From: Pedobacter zeae | Lineage (GTDB): Bacteria; Bacteroidota; Bacteroidia; Sphingobacteriales; Sphingobacteriaceae | Length of the DNA: 64,000 nucleotides | Direction: 5' to 3' | NCBI RefSeq assembly: GCF_014196715.1 | Contig: NZ_JACIEF010000002.1 | Span: 1,239,574 to 1,303,573 of the forward strand | Shown: one piece after another, positions 18,653-25,944 of the stretch | Layout: every line of letters begins with the position of its first letter | How positions within the stretch are numbered: position 1 is the first letter of the stretch | Translations under genes and position numbers: made by a program | The notes under the pieces: generated by a model | Told to the model about the DNA's origin: nothing | Databases searched by the model: none | Seen by the model: only the letters and a program-made list of their open reading frames with translations

Positions 18653-19852
18653 TTTTTATCGATCGCAGTTTTTAGTGCTTGTAAAAAAGACCAGACTATT
18701 GTTGAAAATAAAATAGAAATATCCAATGATATTATCCAAAAATTAAAAGCCGCAGGTTTTGATACTAGTGAGGGACTTAGAAAGCATAAAAATGGCTATT
18801 TAGTTGAAGGTGATATTTTCATGACAACTGAAGATATAAATAAACTCAGCGAAGCTTCAAAAATTAATATCCCTTTATTATTAAGCCTAAAAAAATTAAA
18901 AATTCAGGGGAAAGACCCCCTCAGCCACTATAGGACAAATAACTTAATAAGCTTAAGTGCAAATCGTAGGACAATAAATATATTTATGAGCCCGGCTTTT
19001 GGAACTTATATGCATAATAGCTTGGATACAGCAATAGCTAGATATAATAATTTGGATTTAAGCTTGATATTTAGTAGAACTTCAAGTTCTGCGGGCGCTG
19101 ATATTATTATTTCAACAACATACATAAATGCGGTGACCAATCCTAATGAAGCTTATTTAATGTCTGCTGGATTCCCTACGTCTGGAAATCCTTATAATCA
19201 AATTAATGTTAATACTTATTATTATAACAATTCTTATGATCGACTTGATGCTGTTAGTACATTAGTTCATGAGATTGGACATACGGTTGGGCTCAGACAT
19301 ACTGACTATATGAATAGAGCATTTAGCTGTGGAGTAGTGAAACCAGGAAATAACGAAGGGACTGGCCCTGGAGCGAATCACATAGGAGGTACTCCGACTG
19401 GGCCATCGTATGGTTCGGTGATGTCAGCTTGTTCTGACGGGAGTGACCGTGCATTTACATCTGGAGACATTTTGTCTTTGAAGTCACTTTATCCCTACAG
19501 AAAAGATATTTACATTAAAGAAATTCATGATTTAATTTACAATGACTCTTATAGCTCGGGTGCCAGTGATTACGATAAAAGGTCTTATGACATTACTTTA
19601 GAGTTTTATCAGGATGCAGCAGGTACAATTCCATACATAACTTCGAATTATTTTACTTTAAATATATTTAGTTATTATGGTGGTGTGGATTCTGTGGTAA
19701 ATTTGCTTATAGATGATGGAGTGTCTTCATATCATTTAGGTGAATTTACAGTAGATCGAGGCTGGGAATTTGGGAATCAAGTGTATGATAATACAAGCGG
19801 TTTTCAAGTTGCCTATTGGTCTAACTCTTATTATGGGCATGTTATATGGTAG
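18629..19852 (+). CDS. Lipoprotein zinc metalloprotease, M57-like
   Basis: This 407-residue protein has a lipoprotein signal (MKKIYYALFLSIAVFSACKK, lipidated Cys18). The zinc-binding motif HEIGHTVGLRHTD gives His214, Glu215, His218, His224 and Asp226, and a Met-turn is seen in YGSVMSAC. This is the metzincin pattern of the Bacteroidota 'dual-action HEIGH' M57 family. A C-terminal beta-rich segment of about 110 residues could bind substrate or surface. It lies 372 bp after the Oar-like receptor, with a terminator between, so it is separately transcribed. Codons are more A/T-rich than in the housekeeping genes. Confidence 0.85.
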   Translation: MKKIYYALFLSIAVFSACKKDQTIVENKIEISNDIIQKLKAAGFDTSEGLRKHKNGYLVEGDIFMTTEDINKLSEASKINIPLLLSLKKLKIQGKDPLSHYRTNNLISLSANRRTINIFMSPAFGTYMHNSLDTAIARYNNLDLSLIFSRTSSSAGADIIISTTYINAVTNPNEAYLMSAGFPTSGNPYNQINVNTYYYNNSYDRLDAVSTLVHEIGHTVGLRHTDYMNRAFSCGVVKPGNNEGTGPGANHIGGTPTGPSYGSVMSACSDGSDRAFTSGDILSLKSLYPYRKDIYIKEIHDLIYNDSYSSGASDYDKRSYDITLEFYQDAAGTIPYITSNYFTLNIFSYYGGVDSVVNLLIDDGVSSYHLGEFTVDRGWEFGNQVYDNTSGFQVAYWSNSYYGHVIW

Positions 19853-19936
19853 TGATGACATAATAAAGTATATGCTTAATTGTTAATTATGTATACTCTA
19901 TTTTCTTAAAGTTCTAAAATCATTTTACTGAAGATA

Positions 19937-19995
19937 ATTCTCAAATTTTTAGACGGGAATAAAAAAGGGCTGAAATTGTATTTCAACCCTTTTAT
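19937..19995 (+). pseudogene. 3'-end relic of the 93-residue gene plus its hairpin
   Basis: The bases around 19937-19957 end in ACGGGAATAAA and continue as AAAGGGCTGAAATTGTATTTC. This matches the last codons and the following hairpin of the 93-residue gene at 20385-20666. Only the tail survives here; what precedes it is unrelated DNA after metalloprotease 1. Confidence 0.55.
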
Positions 19996-20011
19996 GTTAT
20001 TTTTTATGTTC

Positions 20012-20158
20012 TTAATGATAAATGAAAGACCTTTCTCACTTTGAATGGTTATCTGTTTTTGATTGTCCTTTTCTTTGCGGCCTATAATTTAGCATCTATA
20101 TTAAAGCTTTTTGATATTTCGATAATACGATCTGCAATTTCTTGTGGCACATAGGGAC
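20012..20158 (-). pseudogene. Relic of the purM 3' end (copy A)
   Basis: Aligning this stretch with the end of purM (23164 onward) shows long agreement, for instance CTGTTTTTGAT, TTTCGATATTTCGATAAT-like and GATCTGCAATTTC blocks. It covers about the last 49 codons of purM on the minus strand, with indels and substitutions that break the frame. It stops abruptly at 20158-20160, where receptor-derived sequence begins. Confidence 0.8.
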
Positions 20159-20162
20159 AGCT

Positions 20163-20253
20163 GAGTGATATCACTAGAAAAACATTTGGTGCTTCTCAGA
20201 CCAATTCTTCAGCTTACTACATGCAGTTTGGTGTTCGTTACAACTTTATCTAA
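20163..20253 (+). pseudogene. Relic of the receptor 3' end (copy A)
   Basis: GTGATATCACTAG, AAACATTTGGT, TACTACATGCAGTTTGG and TGTTCGTTACAACTTTA match the last 90 bases of the Oar-like receptor (18167-18256), including the stop codon position. It is fused head-on to the purM relic. A terminator like the receptor's follows at 20277. Confidence 0.85.
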
Positions 20254-20276
20254 TACTTAATAACGTATATTATTAA

Positions 20277-20309
20277 AAGCGCCGGTCACACTTGACCGGC
20301 GCTTTTTTT
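20277..20309 (+). terminator. Terminator copied with the receptor relic
   Basis: AAGCGCCGGTC pairs perfectly with GACCGGCGCTT and is followed by a T run. It is homologous to the terminator at 18278-18314. Confidence 0.85.
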
Positions 20310-20384
20310 GTTAAATCCAAAACCATTTCCTGCCGAACATGATTCTATGATTAGTCTATTTATTAAAAACTAATTTATAAAACA

Positions 20385-20666
20385 ATGAGCAGTTCGAAAC
20401 AGACGCATAACCATGCAACCATTAAAGCCTGGGCAGAGGAGCATGGCGGTGTACCTGCAATAGTTGCAGATACCTCAACAAATAAAGGCGATGGGGTTTT
20501 AAGGATACATTTTCCTAAGCATAGCGATCACTCATCCGACTTAAAAGAAATTGATTGGGATACTTTTTTTAAAACCTTTGATGAGCATCAACTCGATTTT
20601 CTTTACCAGGAGAAGAAAGCTAATGGAGATGAAAGTACGTTTCACAAATTTGTAGAACGGGAATAA
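20385..20666 (+). CDS. Small conserved protein, 93 residues
   Basis: This is a hydrophilic, His- and Asp/Glu-rich cytosolic protein. It begins MSSSKQTHNHATIKAWAEEH and contains GVLRIHFPKH, EIDWDTFFKTFDEH and LDFLYQEKKANG. The pattern 'HxxIxxWAEE.GG.PA....' followed by a WxxFFxxF helix and LxFLYQE recalls a widespread small family of unknown function, sometimes misannotated as a glucan branching enzyme. It sits alone between two chimeric purM/receptor scars. A hairpin follows the stop. Its own 3' tail is duplicated at 19937-19995. It appears intact and plausible as a real gene. Confidence 0.75.
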   Translation: MSSSKQTHNHATIKAWAEEHGGVPAIVADTSTNKGDGVLRIHFPKHSDHSSDLKEIDWDTFFKTFDEHQLDFLYQEKKANGDESTFHKFVERE

Positions 20667-20697
20667 AAAAGGGCTGAAATTGTATTTCAGCCTTTTT
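20663..20697 (+). terminator. Terminator of the 93-residue gene
   Basis: AAAAGGGCTGAAAT pairs with ATTTCAGCCTTTTT over a three-base loop and overlaps the stop codon region. Confidence 0.75.
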
Positions 20698-20703
20698 ATG
20701 TTC

Positions 20704-20851
20704 TTAATGATAAATGAAAGTACCTTTCTCACTTTCAATGGTTATCTGTTTTTGATTATCCTTTTCTTTGCGGCCTATAATTTAGCATCTATATTAAAGC
20801 TTTTTGATATTTCGATAATACGATCTGCAATTTCTTGTGGCACATAGGGAC
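20704..20851 (-). pseudogene. Relic of the purM 3' end (copy B)
   Basis: This is nearly identical to copy A at 20012-20158 and clearly related to the true purM end at 23164-23311. Both relics share the same differences from purM, so the junction probably formed once and was then duplicated. Confidence 0.8.
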
Positions 20852-20853
20852 AG

Positions 20854-20946
20854 CTGAGTGATATCACTAGAGAAACATTTGGTGCTCCTCAGACCAATTC
20901 TTAAGCTTACTACATGCAGCTTGGTGTTCGTCATAACTTTAAATAA
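20854..20946 (+). pseudogene. Relic of the receptor 3' end (copy B)
   Basis: GTGATATCACTAGAGAAACA and TACTACATGCAGCTTGG match the end of the Oar-like receptor, with an in-frame TAA at CAATTCTTAAGC that copy A lacks. The terminator that follows (near 20973-21005) is decayed. Confidence 0.8.
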
Positions 20947-21044
20947 TAATTAATAACGTATATTTATTAAAATTGAAGGTCAATTATGACCGCGCTTTGT
21001 TTTTTTATGATTTCACAGTTAATCTTGTTTCAGTGGACTTTGTG

Positions 21045-21337
21045 TAATAAACCAAGTATTTGATGTAAAAAAGTAACCGTTTTTATAATAGACAGCTATC
21101 TTTATCATGGAAAACAAATAAAACTATCTATGAAACGCACTCTCTCTCAGAAAAAGATCTTTTCATTGAATTAGAACATTAAGTTCTGCTTAAGCAGCTT
21201 ATCCCTCCAATTCTATTTCGCTTTAATACTACACCTTTGTGCTTTTATAGTAGGTCAACCATGTTTTACTTAATAATTAAATCAACATGAATTAAAATTT
21301 AAAACATCTAAACATGAAAAAAATCTATTATGCTGTT
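21045..21337 (+). repeat. Duplicated leader, copy 2 (upstream of metalloprotease 2)
   Basis: Near-identical partner of 18359-18652, including the mini-frame, here 21130-21174. It carries the presumed promoter and the first codons of the second protease. Confidence 0.85.
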
Positions 21338-22513
21338 GCAGCGCTCGTTATTTTTATGACTGCCTGTAAAAAAGAAACTTCTGTTAAAATAGAGCAGTCA
21401 CAAAACACTCCAGGTAAAGTTATTACCTATCATTTAAAGAACGGTGGGCAGGTTACTGCCCAAATTAATGATAGAGGAGAATATGTTGTTGGAGGCGATG
21501 TGATCTTATCAAAAGATCAAATTGCTTATTTGGAGTATAATAAAGTTGGTGATGGTAAGGCGACTACGCCACGAAGTACGTTTACGGCTGAATTTCAGAA
21601 ATTATGGCCTGATGGCATTGTATACTATACCATAAGTTACACCCTAAACAGCAGTAATATTGGGCTAGCAATAAATGAATGGGAGTCTAATACACCAATT
21701 CGTTTTGTTCAGCGGACGAATCAGCCTAATTACGTTGATTTTACAGGTTCACCGTCGCAGGGATCTGGCTCATCTCAATTGGGTATGATTGGAGGTAGAC
21801 AGGAGATTAAATTAGAAGATAATGCTAGTTTTACCACTGTAGTACATGAAATAGGGCATGCTGTTGGTTTAATGCATGAACAAACAAGAGCGGATAGGGA
21901 TCAATATATTACAGTAAACTATGGTAATATAAATTCTTTCTGGACATCACAATACGATACATATAGTGTACAAGGTGAATCAGGCTCAGAGATTGGAACT
22001 TTTGATTTCAATTCTGTAATGCTTTATCGCTCTAATAACGCAGCAGCTAGAATTGGGGGAAATACAGCTCCACAAATGACAAAAAAGGATGGATTTACCA
22101 CATGGGGTGATAATTATTATCTTTCACAAGGTGATATAGATGGTGTGAATTATTTGTATAAGCCTATATATGTTAAATTAGTTTCTGTTTATAATGAAGA
22201 AGGTTCTTATTATAATAGCAGTATTACGAATGAAGATGCTAGATTTGAATACTTCATTTCACTGGAATTTTTTAGTGACGCAGGTTTTAATACGCCAATT
22301 TATTTGGTTAACCCTGTTAAAATAAAGTACGTTAATAATTTTGGAAGTCTTCAAGGCAATGGGGGGTATCCAGGAGAATTAGTTGTTCCTGCAGGAAATC
22401 ATTCTGTGTACCTTGGCACAGCTTTAACAGAGTATAGTTCGGAATACGGCAATTATAGTTATTATAATTCAAATTCTTTTGCACTTTCTGAAGGAGTAGG
22501 ATATAAATATTAA
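21314..22513 (+). CDS. Lipoprotein zinc metalloprotease, astacin-like (M12A)
   Basis: This 399-residue protein has a lipoprotein signal (MKKIYYAVAALVIFMTACKK, Cys18). A prodomain-like region (about 19-85) is followed by an astacin-type catalytic domain: HEIGHAVGLMHEQTRADRD gives His178, Glu179, His182 and His188, and the Met-turn is SVMLY. Flavastacin of Elizabethkingia is a characterised relative of this class. A C-terminal beta-rich region of about 120 residues follows. Its signal peptide and leader are copied from, or shared with, metalloprotease 1, although the catalytic domains belong to different metzincin families. Confidence 0.9.
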   Translation: MKKIYYAVAALVIFMTACKKETSVKIEQSQNTPGKVITYHLKNGGQVTAQINDRGEYVVGGDVILSKDQIAYLEYNKVGDGKATTPRSTFTAEFQKLWPDGIVYYTISYTLNSSNIGLAINEWESNTPIRFVQRTNQPNYVDFTGSPSQGSGSSQLGMIGGRQEIKLEDNASFTTVVHEIGHAVGLMHEQTRADRDQYITVNYGNINSFWTSQYDTYSVQGESGSEIGTFDFNSVMLYRSNNAAARIGGNTAPQMTKKDGFTTWGDNYYLSQGDIDGVNYLYKPIYVKLVSVYNEEGSYYNSSITNEDARFEYFISLEFFSDAGFNTPIYLVNPVKIKYVNNFGSLQGNGGYPGELVVPAGNHSVYLGTALTEYSSEYGNYSYYNSNSFALSEGVGYKY

Positions 22514-22532
22514 TTTAGCACAATTTAATAGA

Positions 22533-22577
22533 AGTAAAGGAAGGGCGGAGAAATAATTTCTATAACCTTCCTTTACT
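22533..22577. terminator. Bidirectional hairpin between the convergent protease and cytochrome genes
   Basis: AGTAAAGGAAGG (22533-22544) and CCTTCCTTTACT (22566-22577) form a perfect 12-bp stem. It lies between the stop codons of two convergent genes, so it could end transcription from both sides, though the T runs are short. Confidence 0.6.
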
Positions 22578-22601
22578 GTATTCTTATTATTATGAGTCTC
22601 T

Positions 22602-22997
22602 TTATTTACTGGGCTCAGTTTTACCATTGTGGCAGGTGATACAGGCAATTTGGGTAATGGTTTTGCCCTCCTCTAAAGCCTTGTGAAAATATTTCTTATT
22701 GATCTTGGCTGTCATGCGCATCATATCGCGTGCGATTTCCTTCTCCGGTTTCTCATCACTGGCAAAATCCATTTTACGCGGGTTATCTTTCATCGGCGCA
22801 TGGCAATGGCTGCAGCGTACCCCTAAAGCAAGTTTAAAATCGTCCATTACTTTGTCCAATTCTTCCTTGCTGATGTTTTTAGGCAATACCTTTAAGTTTT
22901 TTGCTTTTGGCGCGGGTTCGGCTTTCGGCATAAAAGCACTCAGGCTGATGACAAGGCAAGCCAGCAAGCCCATTACAATGGTCTTTTTAGAATTCAT
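22602..22997 (-). CDS. Di-haem c-type cytochrome
   Basis: This 131-residue exported protein has a signal-like N-terminus (residues 1-22) and two CxxCH haem-binding motifs: Cys62-Cys65-His66 (CSHCH) and Cys119-Cys122-His123 (CITCH). The spacing and the intervening ARDMMRMTAKINKKYF segment resemble proteins annotated as related to the photosynthetic reaction-centre cytochrome c subunit. That family occurs widely in non-photosynthetic Bacteroidota and Acidobacteria. It probably transfers electrons in the periplasm; the partner is unknown. It lies between metalloprotease 2 and purM. Confidence 0.88.
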   Translation of the reverse strand: MNSKKTIVMGLLACLVISLSAFMPKAEPAPKAKNLKVLPKNISKEELDKVMDDFKLALGVRCSHCHAPMKDNPRKMDFASDEKPEKEIARDMMRMTAKINKKYFHKALEEGKTITQIACITCHNGKTEPSK

Positions 22998-23104
22998 GTT
23001 TTGTTAGTTTATTGTCACGAATATACTTTTTTTGACTGGTAATAATGGTTTTTACCCATTGTAAAGCGTTTATTGCAATTGGGGGGTAAAGATAGGTGAT
23101 GATG

Positions 23105-23140
23105 AAAAAAAGAAAGGCCTCGGGATTTATCCGAAGCCTT
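23105..23140 (-). terminator. Terminator of purM
   Basis: Read leftward, AAGGCTTCGG pairs with CCGAGGCCTTT across a short loop and is followed by CTTTTTTTC. It is about 25 bases past the purM stop. Confidence 0.8.
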
Positions 23141-23163
23141 GATATGAAACGCAAAGTGCGAAA

Positions 23164-24345
23164 TTAGTGGTAAACAAATGTTCCTTTTTCGCTCTCGATT
23201 GTTACCTGTTTTTGATCGCCTTTTTCTACGCGGCCGATAATTTTGGCATCGATATTAAAACTTTTCGATATTTCGATAATCTGATCTGCAATTTCCTGCG
23301 GTACATACAGCTCCATGCGGTGCCCCATATTAAATACCTTGTACATTTCTTTCCAATCGGTACCTGATTGCTCCTGTATCAGCTTAAAAAGCGGCGGAAT
23401 AGGGAACAGGTTATTCTTGATCACATGGATATCATCATTGATGAAATGTAATACCTTGGTTTGTGCGCCACCACTGCAATGCACAATACCATTGATCTGG
23501 CTGCGGTAGCTTTCTAAAATCTTTTTAATTACCGGGGCATAAGTACGGGTAGGTGACAGCACCAATTTGCCAACAGTTGTTTTGCCGAAACCTTCGATTT
23601 CTATTTCTTCGGTTAGTTTTTTGCCTCCTGAGAAAACCAGGTCGAAAGGTACTGCCTGATCAAAACTTTCAGGGTAGCTATGGGCAATAGATTTATCAAA
23701 AACATCATGGCGGGCAGAGGTTAAGCCATTTGAGCCCATACCACCGTTGTATTCGGTTTCGTAGGTAGCTTGTCCGTACGAAGCCAGGGCCACAATCACG
23801 TCGCCCGGTTTAATGTTATCATTGCTGATGACCTCTTCGCGTTTTAAGCGGCAGGTCACCGTAGAATCGACAATAATGGTACGTACCAGATCGCCCACAT
23901 CGGCTGTTTCGCCGCCGGTTGAGTAAATGGAGATACCTTGTTCGCGTAAATCGGCCAGAATTTCTTCTGTTCCGTTAATGACAGCAGCGATAACTTCGCC
24001 TGGCACCAGGTTTTTGTTACGGCCAATAGTAGAAGACAGCAGGATGTTATCTGTAGCCCCCACGCAGATTAAATCGTCGATGTTCATGATAATGGCATCC
24101 TGTGCAATACCTTTCCAAACCGAAATATCGCCGGTTTCTTTCCAGTACACATAAGCTAAAGAAGATTTGGTGCCGGCACCATCGGCATGCATGATGTTGC
24201 AATAGGTTTCGTCACCTCCCAAAATATCGGGGATGATCTTGCAGAATGCTTTTGGGAAAATTCCTTTATCGATGTTTTTGATGGCATTGTGCACATCTTC
24301 TTTTGAGGCAGAAACGCCGCGTTGATTGTACCTGTTATCACTCAT
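23164..24345 (-). CDS. purM: Phosphoribosylformylglycinamidine cyclo-ligase (AIR synthetase)
   Basis: The protein has 393 residues from the ATG at 24345 (MSDNRYNQRGVSASKEDVH); an ATG three codons upstream is less likely. It catalyses the fifth step of purine synthesis, the ATP-dependent ring closure of FGAM to AIR. Family signatures are HADGAGTKSSLAYVYWKETG, the ATP-binding DLICVGATDN region, STGGETADVGD and the C-terminal MGHRMELYVP. Decayed copies of its last 49 codons lie at 20012-20158 and 20704-20851. Another gene of the same pathway, purL, lies about 6 kb further on the same strand. Confidence 0.96.
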   Translation of the reverse strand: MSDNRYNQRGVSASKEDVHNAIKNIDKGIFPKAFCKIIPDILGGDETYCNIMHADGAGTKSSLAYVYWKETGDISVWKGIAQDAIIMNIDDLICVGATDNILLSSTIGRNKNLVPGEVIAAVINGTEEILADLREQGISIYSTGGETADVGDLVRTIIVDSTVTCRLKREEVISNDNIKPGDVIVALASYGQATYETEYNGGMGSNGLTSARHDVFDKSIAHSYPESFDQAVPFDLVFSGGKKLTEEIEIEGFGKTTVGKLVLSPTRTYAPVIKKILESYRSQINGIVHCSGGAQTKVLHFINDDIHVIKNNLFPIPPLFKLIQEQSGTDWKEMYKVFNMGHRMELYVPQEIADQIIEISKSFNIDAKIIGRVEKGDQKQVTIESEKGTFVYH

Positions 24346-24478
24346 GTTGCGCAAAGATAGTTTTTTAAGGTGGAAGGTAAAAGGGTAGAGGGTAAAAGGT
24401 TGATAGAAAGTCTGAAGTCTGGTACCAGAAGCCTAAAGTTGATCATGAAAATATTAATCTGGTGTTGGGTTTTACCTG

Positions 24479-24877
24479 ATGATTTTTGCCACTTTTAGGG
24501 ACCTCAATGCATCTGAATGGAGCCAAGTAAAAGACGTTATGCACAAAGGTTTATATTCCTATAACAGTAAGAGATTGCGGCTTATTCTTTTTGGGAAGTG
24601 AAGGTCAGGTCTTTCATGGCGGCTTTCAGCCCCGCTTTTCCTGCTGCCGTTTTTAAATTTCGGAGATAAAAAAACTGTCGATTAAAACGGCATCCGTACA
24701 ATCGGGCTTAGGGTGCGGAGGGTTGTTCTCTGTGGCAGGTTTTTTCCTTGCAGACCTAGGTTAAATAAACCTGATTGGATGGATGCTGTGTGCCATAAGT
24801 TGAAATTAGAGAGAACTTTACAGCAGGAAGAAAAGCAGGGCTACCTTAACCGATGAGCACAGGTATTGCTTTCCAAA
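24479..24877. repeat. Large direct repeat, copy 1 of 3
   Basis: First of three consecutive units of about 395-398 bp, marked by GATTTTTGCCACTTTTAGGG at its start and CACAGGTATTGCTTTCCAAA at its end. Shared internal landmarks are CTTATTCTTTTTGGGAAGTG, GGCTTTCAGCCCCGCTTTTC and ATTAGAGAGAACTTTACAGC. There is no intact reading frame. On the minus strand a short peptide tail (KAGLKAAM..., ending FTSQKE and a stop) is kept in all copies. Confidence 0.9.
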
Positions 24878-25272
24878 CGATTTTTACCACCTAAGGTACC
24901 TAAGCACATCTAAGTTGAGCTAACCAAAAGGCTTAAGGCAAAAAGGTTTATTCATATAACAACAAGAGATTTCGGCTTATTCTTTTTGGGAAGTGAACGT
25001 CTGGTCTTCCATGGCGGCTTTCAGCCCCGCTTTTCCTGCTGCCCGTTTTAAATTTCGGAGATTAAAAAACTGTCGATTAAAACGGCATCCGTACAATCGG
25101 GCTTAGGGTGCGGAGGGTTGTTCCCTGTGGCAGGTTTTTTCCTTGCAGGCCTAGGTTAAATAAACCTGATTGGATGGATGCTGTGTGCCATAAGTTGAAA
25201 TTAGAGAGAACTTTACAGCAGGAAGAAAAGCAGGGCTACCTTAACCGATGAGCACAGGTATTGCTTTCCAAA
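24878..25272. repeat. Large direct repeat, copy 2 of 3
   Basis: Second unit. Internally it is very close to copies 1 and 3. Its first 70 bases (TACCTAAGCACATCTAAGTT) differ more than the rest. It contains the minus-strand MEDQTFTSQKE tail. Confidence 0.9.
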
Positions 25273-25672
25273 CGATTTTTACCGCCTAAGGGACCTCAAT
25301 GCATCTGAGTGTAGCTAAGCAAAAGGCACTAAGCACAAAGGTTTATATTCCTATAACAGCAAGAGATCGCGGCTTATTCTTTTTGGGAAGTGAACGTCTG
25401 GTCTTCCATGGCGGCTTTCAGCCCCGCTTTTCCTGCTGCCGTTTTTAAATTTCGGAGATTAAAAAAAACTGTCGATTAAAACGGCATTCGTACAATCGGG
25501 CTTAGGGTACGGAGGGCTGTTCCCTGTGGCGGGTTTTTTCCTTGCACCGGCCTAGGTTAAATAAACCTGATTGGATGGATGCTGTGAACCATAAGTTGAA
25601 ATTAGAGAGAACTTTACAGCAGGAAGAAAAGCAGGGCTGTTTTAACCGATGAGCACAGGTATTGCTTTCCAA
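25273..25672. repeat. Large direct repeat, copy 3 of 3
   Basis: Third unit, followed by about 210 bp of mixed low-complexity DNA that includes CACAAAGGCACGAAGTAA and GCAGTCGAAATGACG. The whole interval 24355-25944 has no gene I can support. Confidence 0.9.
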
Positions 25673-25884
25673 AAAAATGTTTGAATACCGCTAATGCGCT
25701 TAAGTTTTTTACCACAAAGGCACGAAGTAATAATAAGCAGTTTACAATTTTCAATTGGCAGTTTGTGGTAAAATGGGTTTCTTATACAAGAAATAAATAA
25801 GTAGATTTCTCCGTTCCGCTATGCTGCAGTCGAAATGACGCCTGGAACTGCTGGAAGTTTGCAGTCACTAATGAACTAATGAAC

Positions 25885-25919
25885 AAAAAAAGGGCGTAAA
25901 GTTTAAACCTTACGCCCTA
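25885..25919 (-). terminator. Terminator of glutamine synthetase
   Basis: Read leftward, AGGGCGTAA pairs with TTACGCCCT (25891-25918) and is followed by TTTTTT. It is about 27 bases past the stop codon. Confidence 0.85.
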
Positions 25920-25944
25920 TACTTTAAACCTTACGGCTTAAAAT

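Noticed and set aside
24479..25672. Insertion sequence in the three-fold repeat
   Set aside because: No transposase frame and no clear terminal inverted repeats or target duplications could be found by eye.
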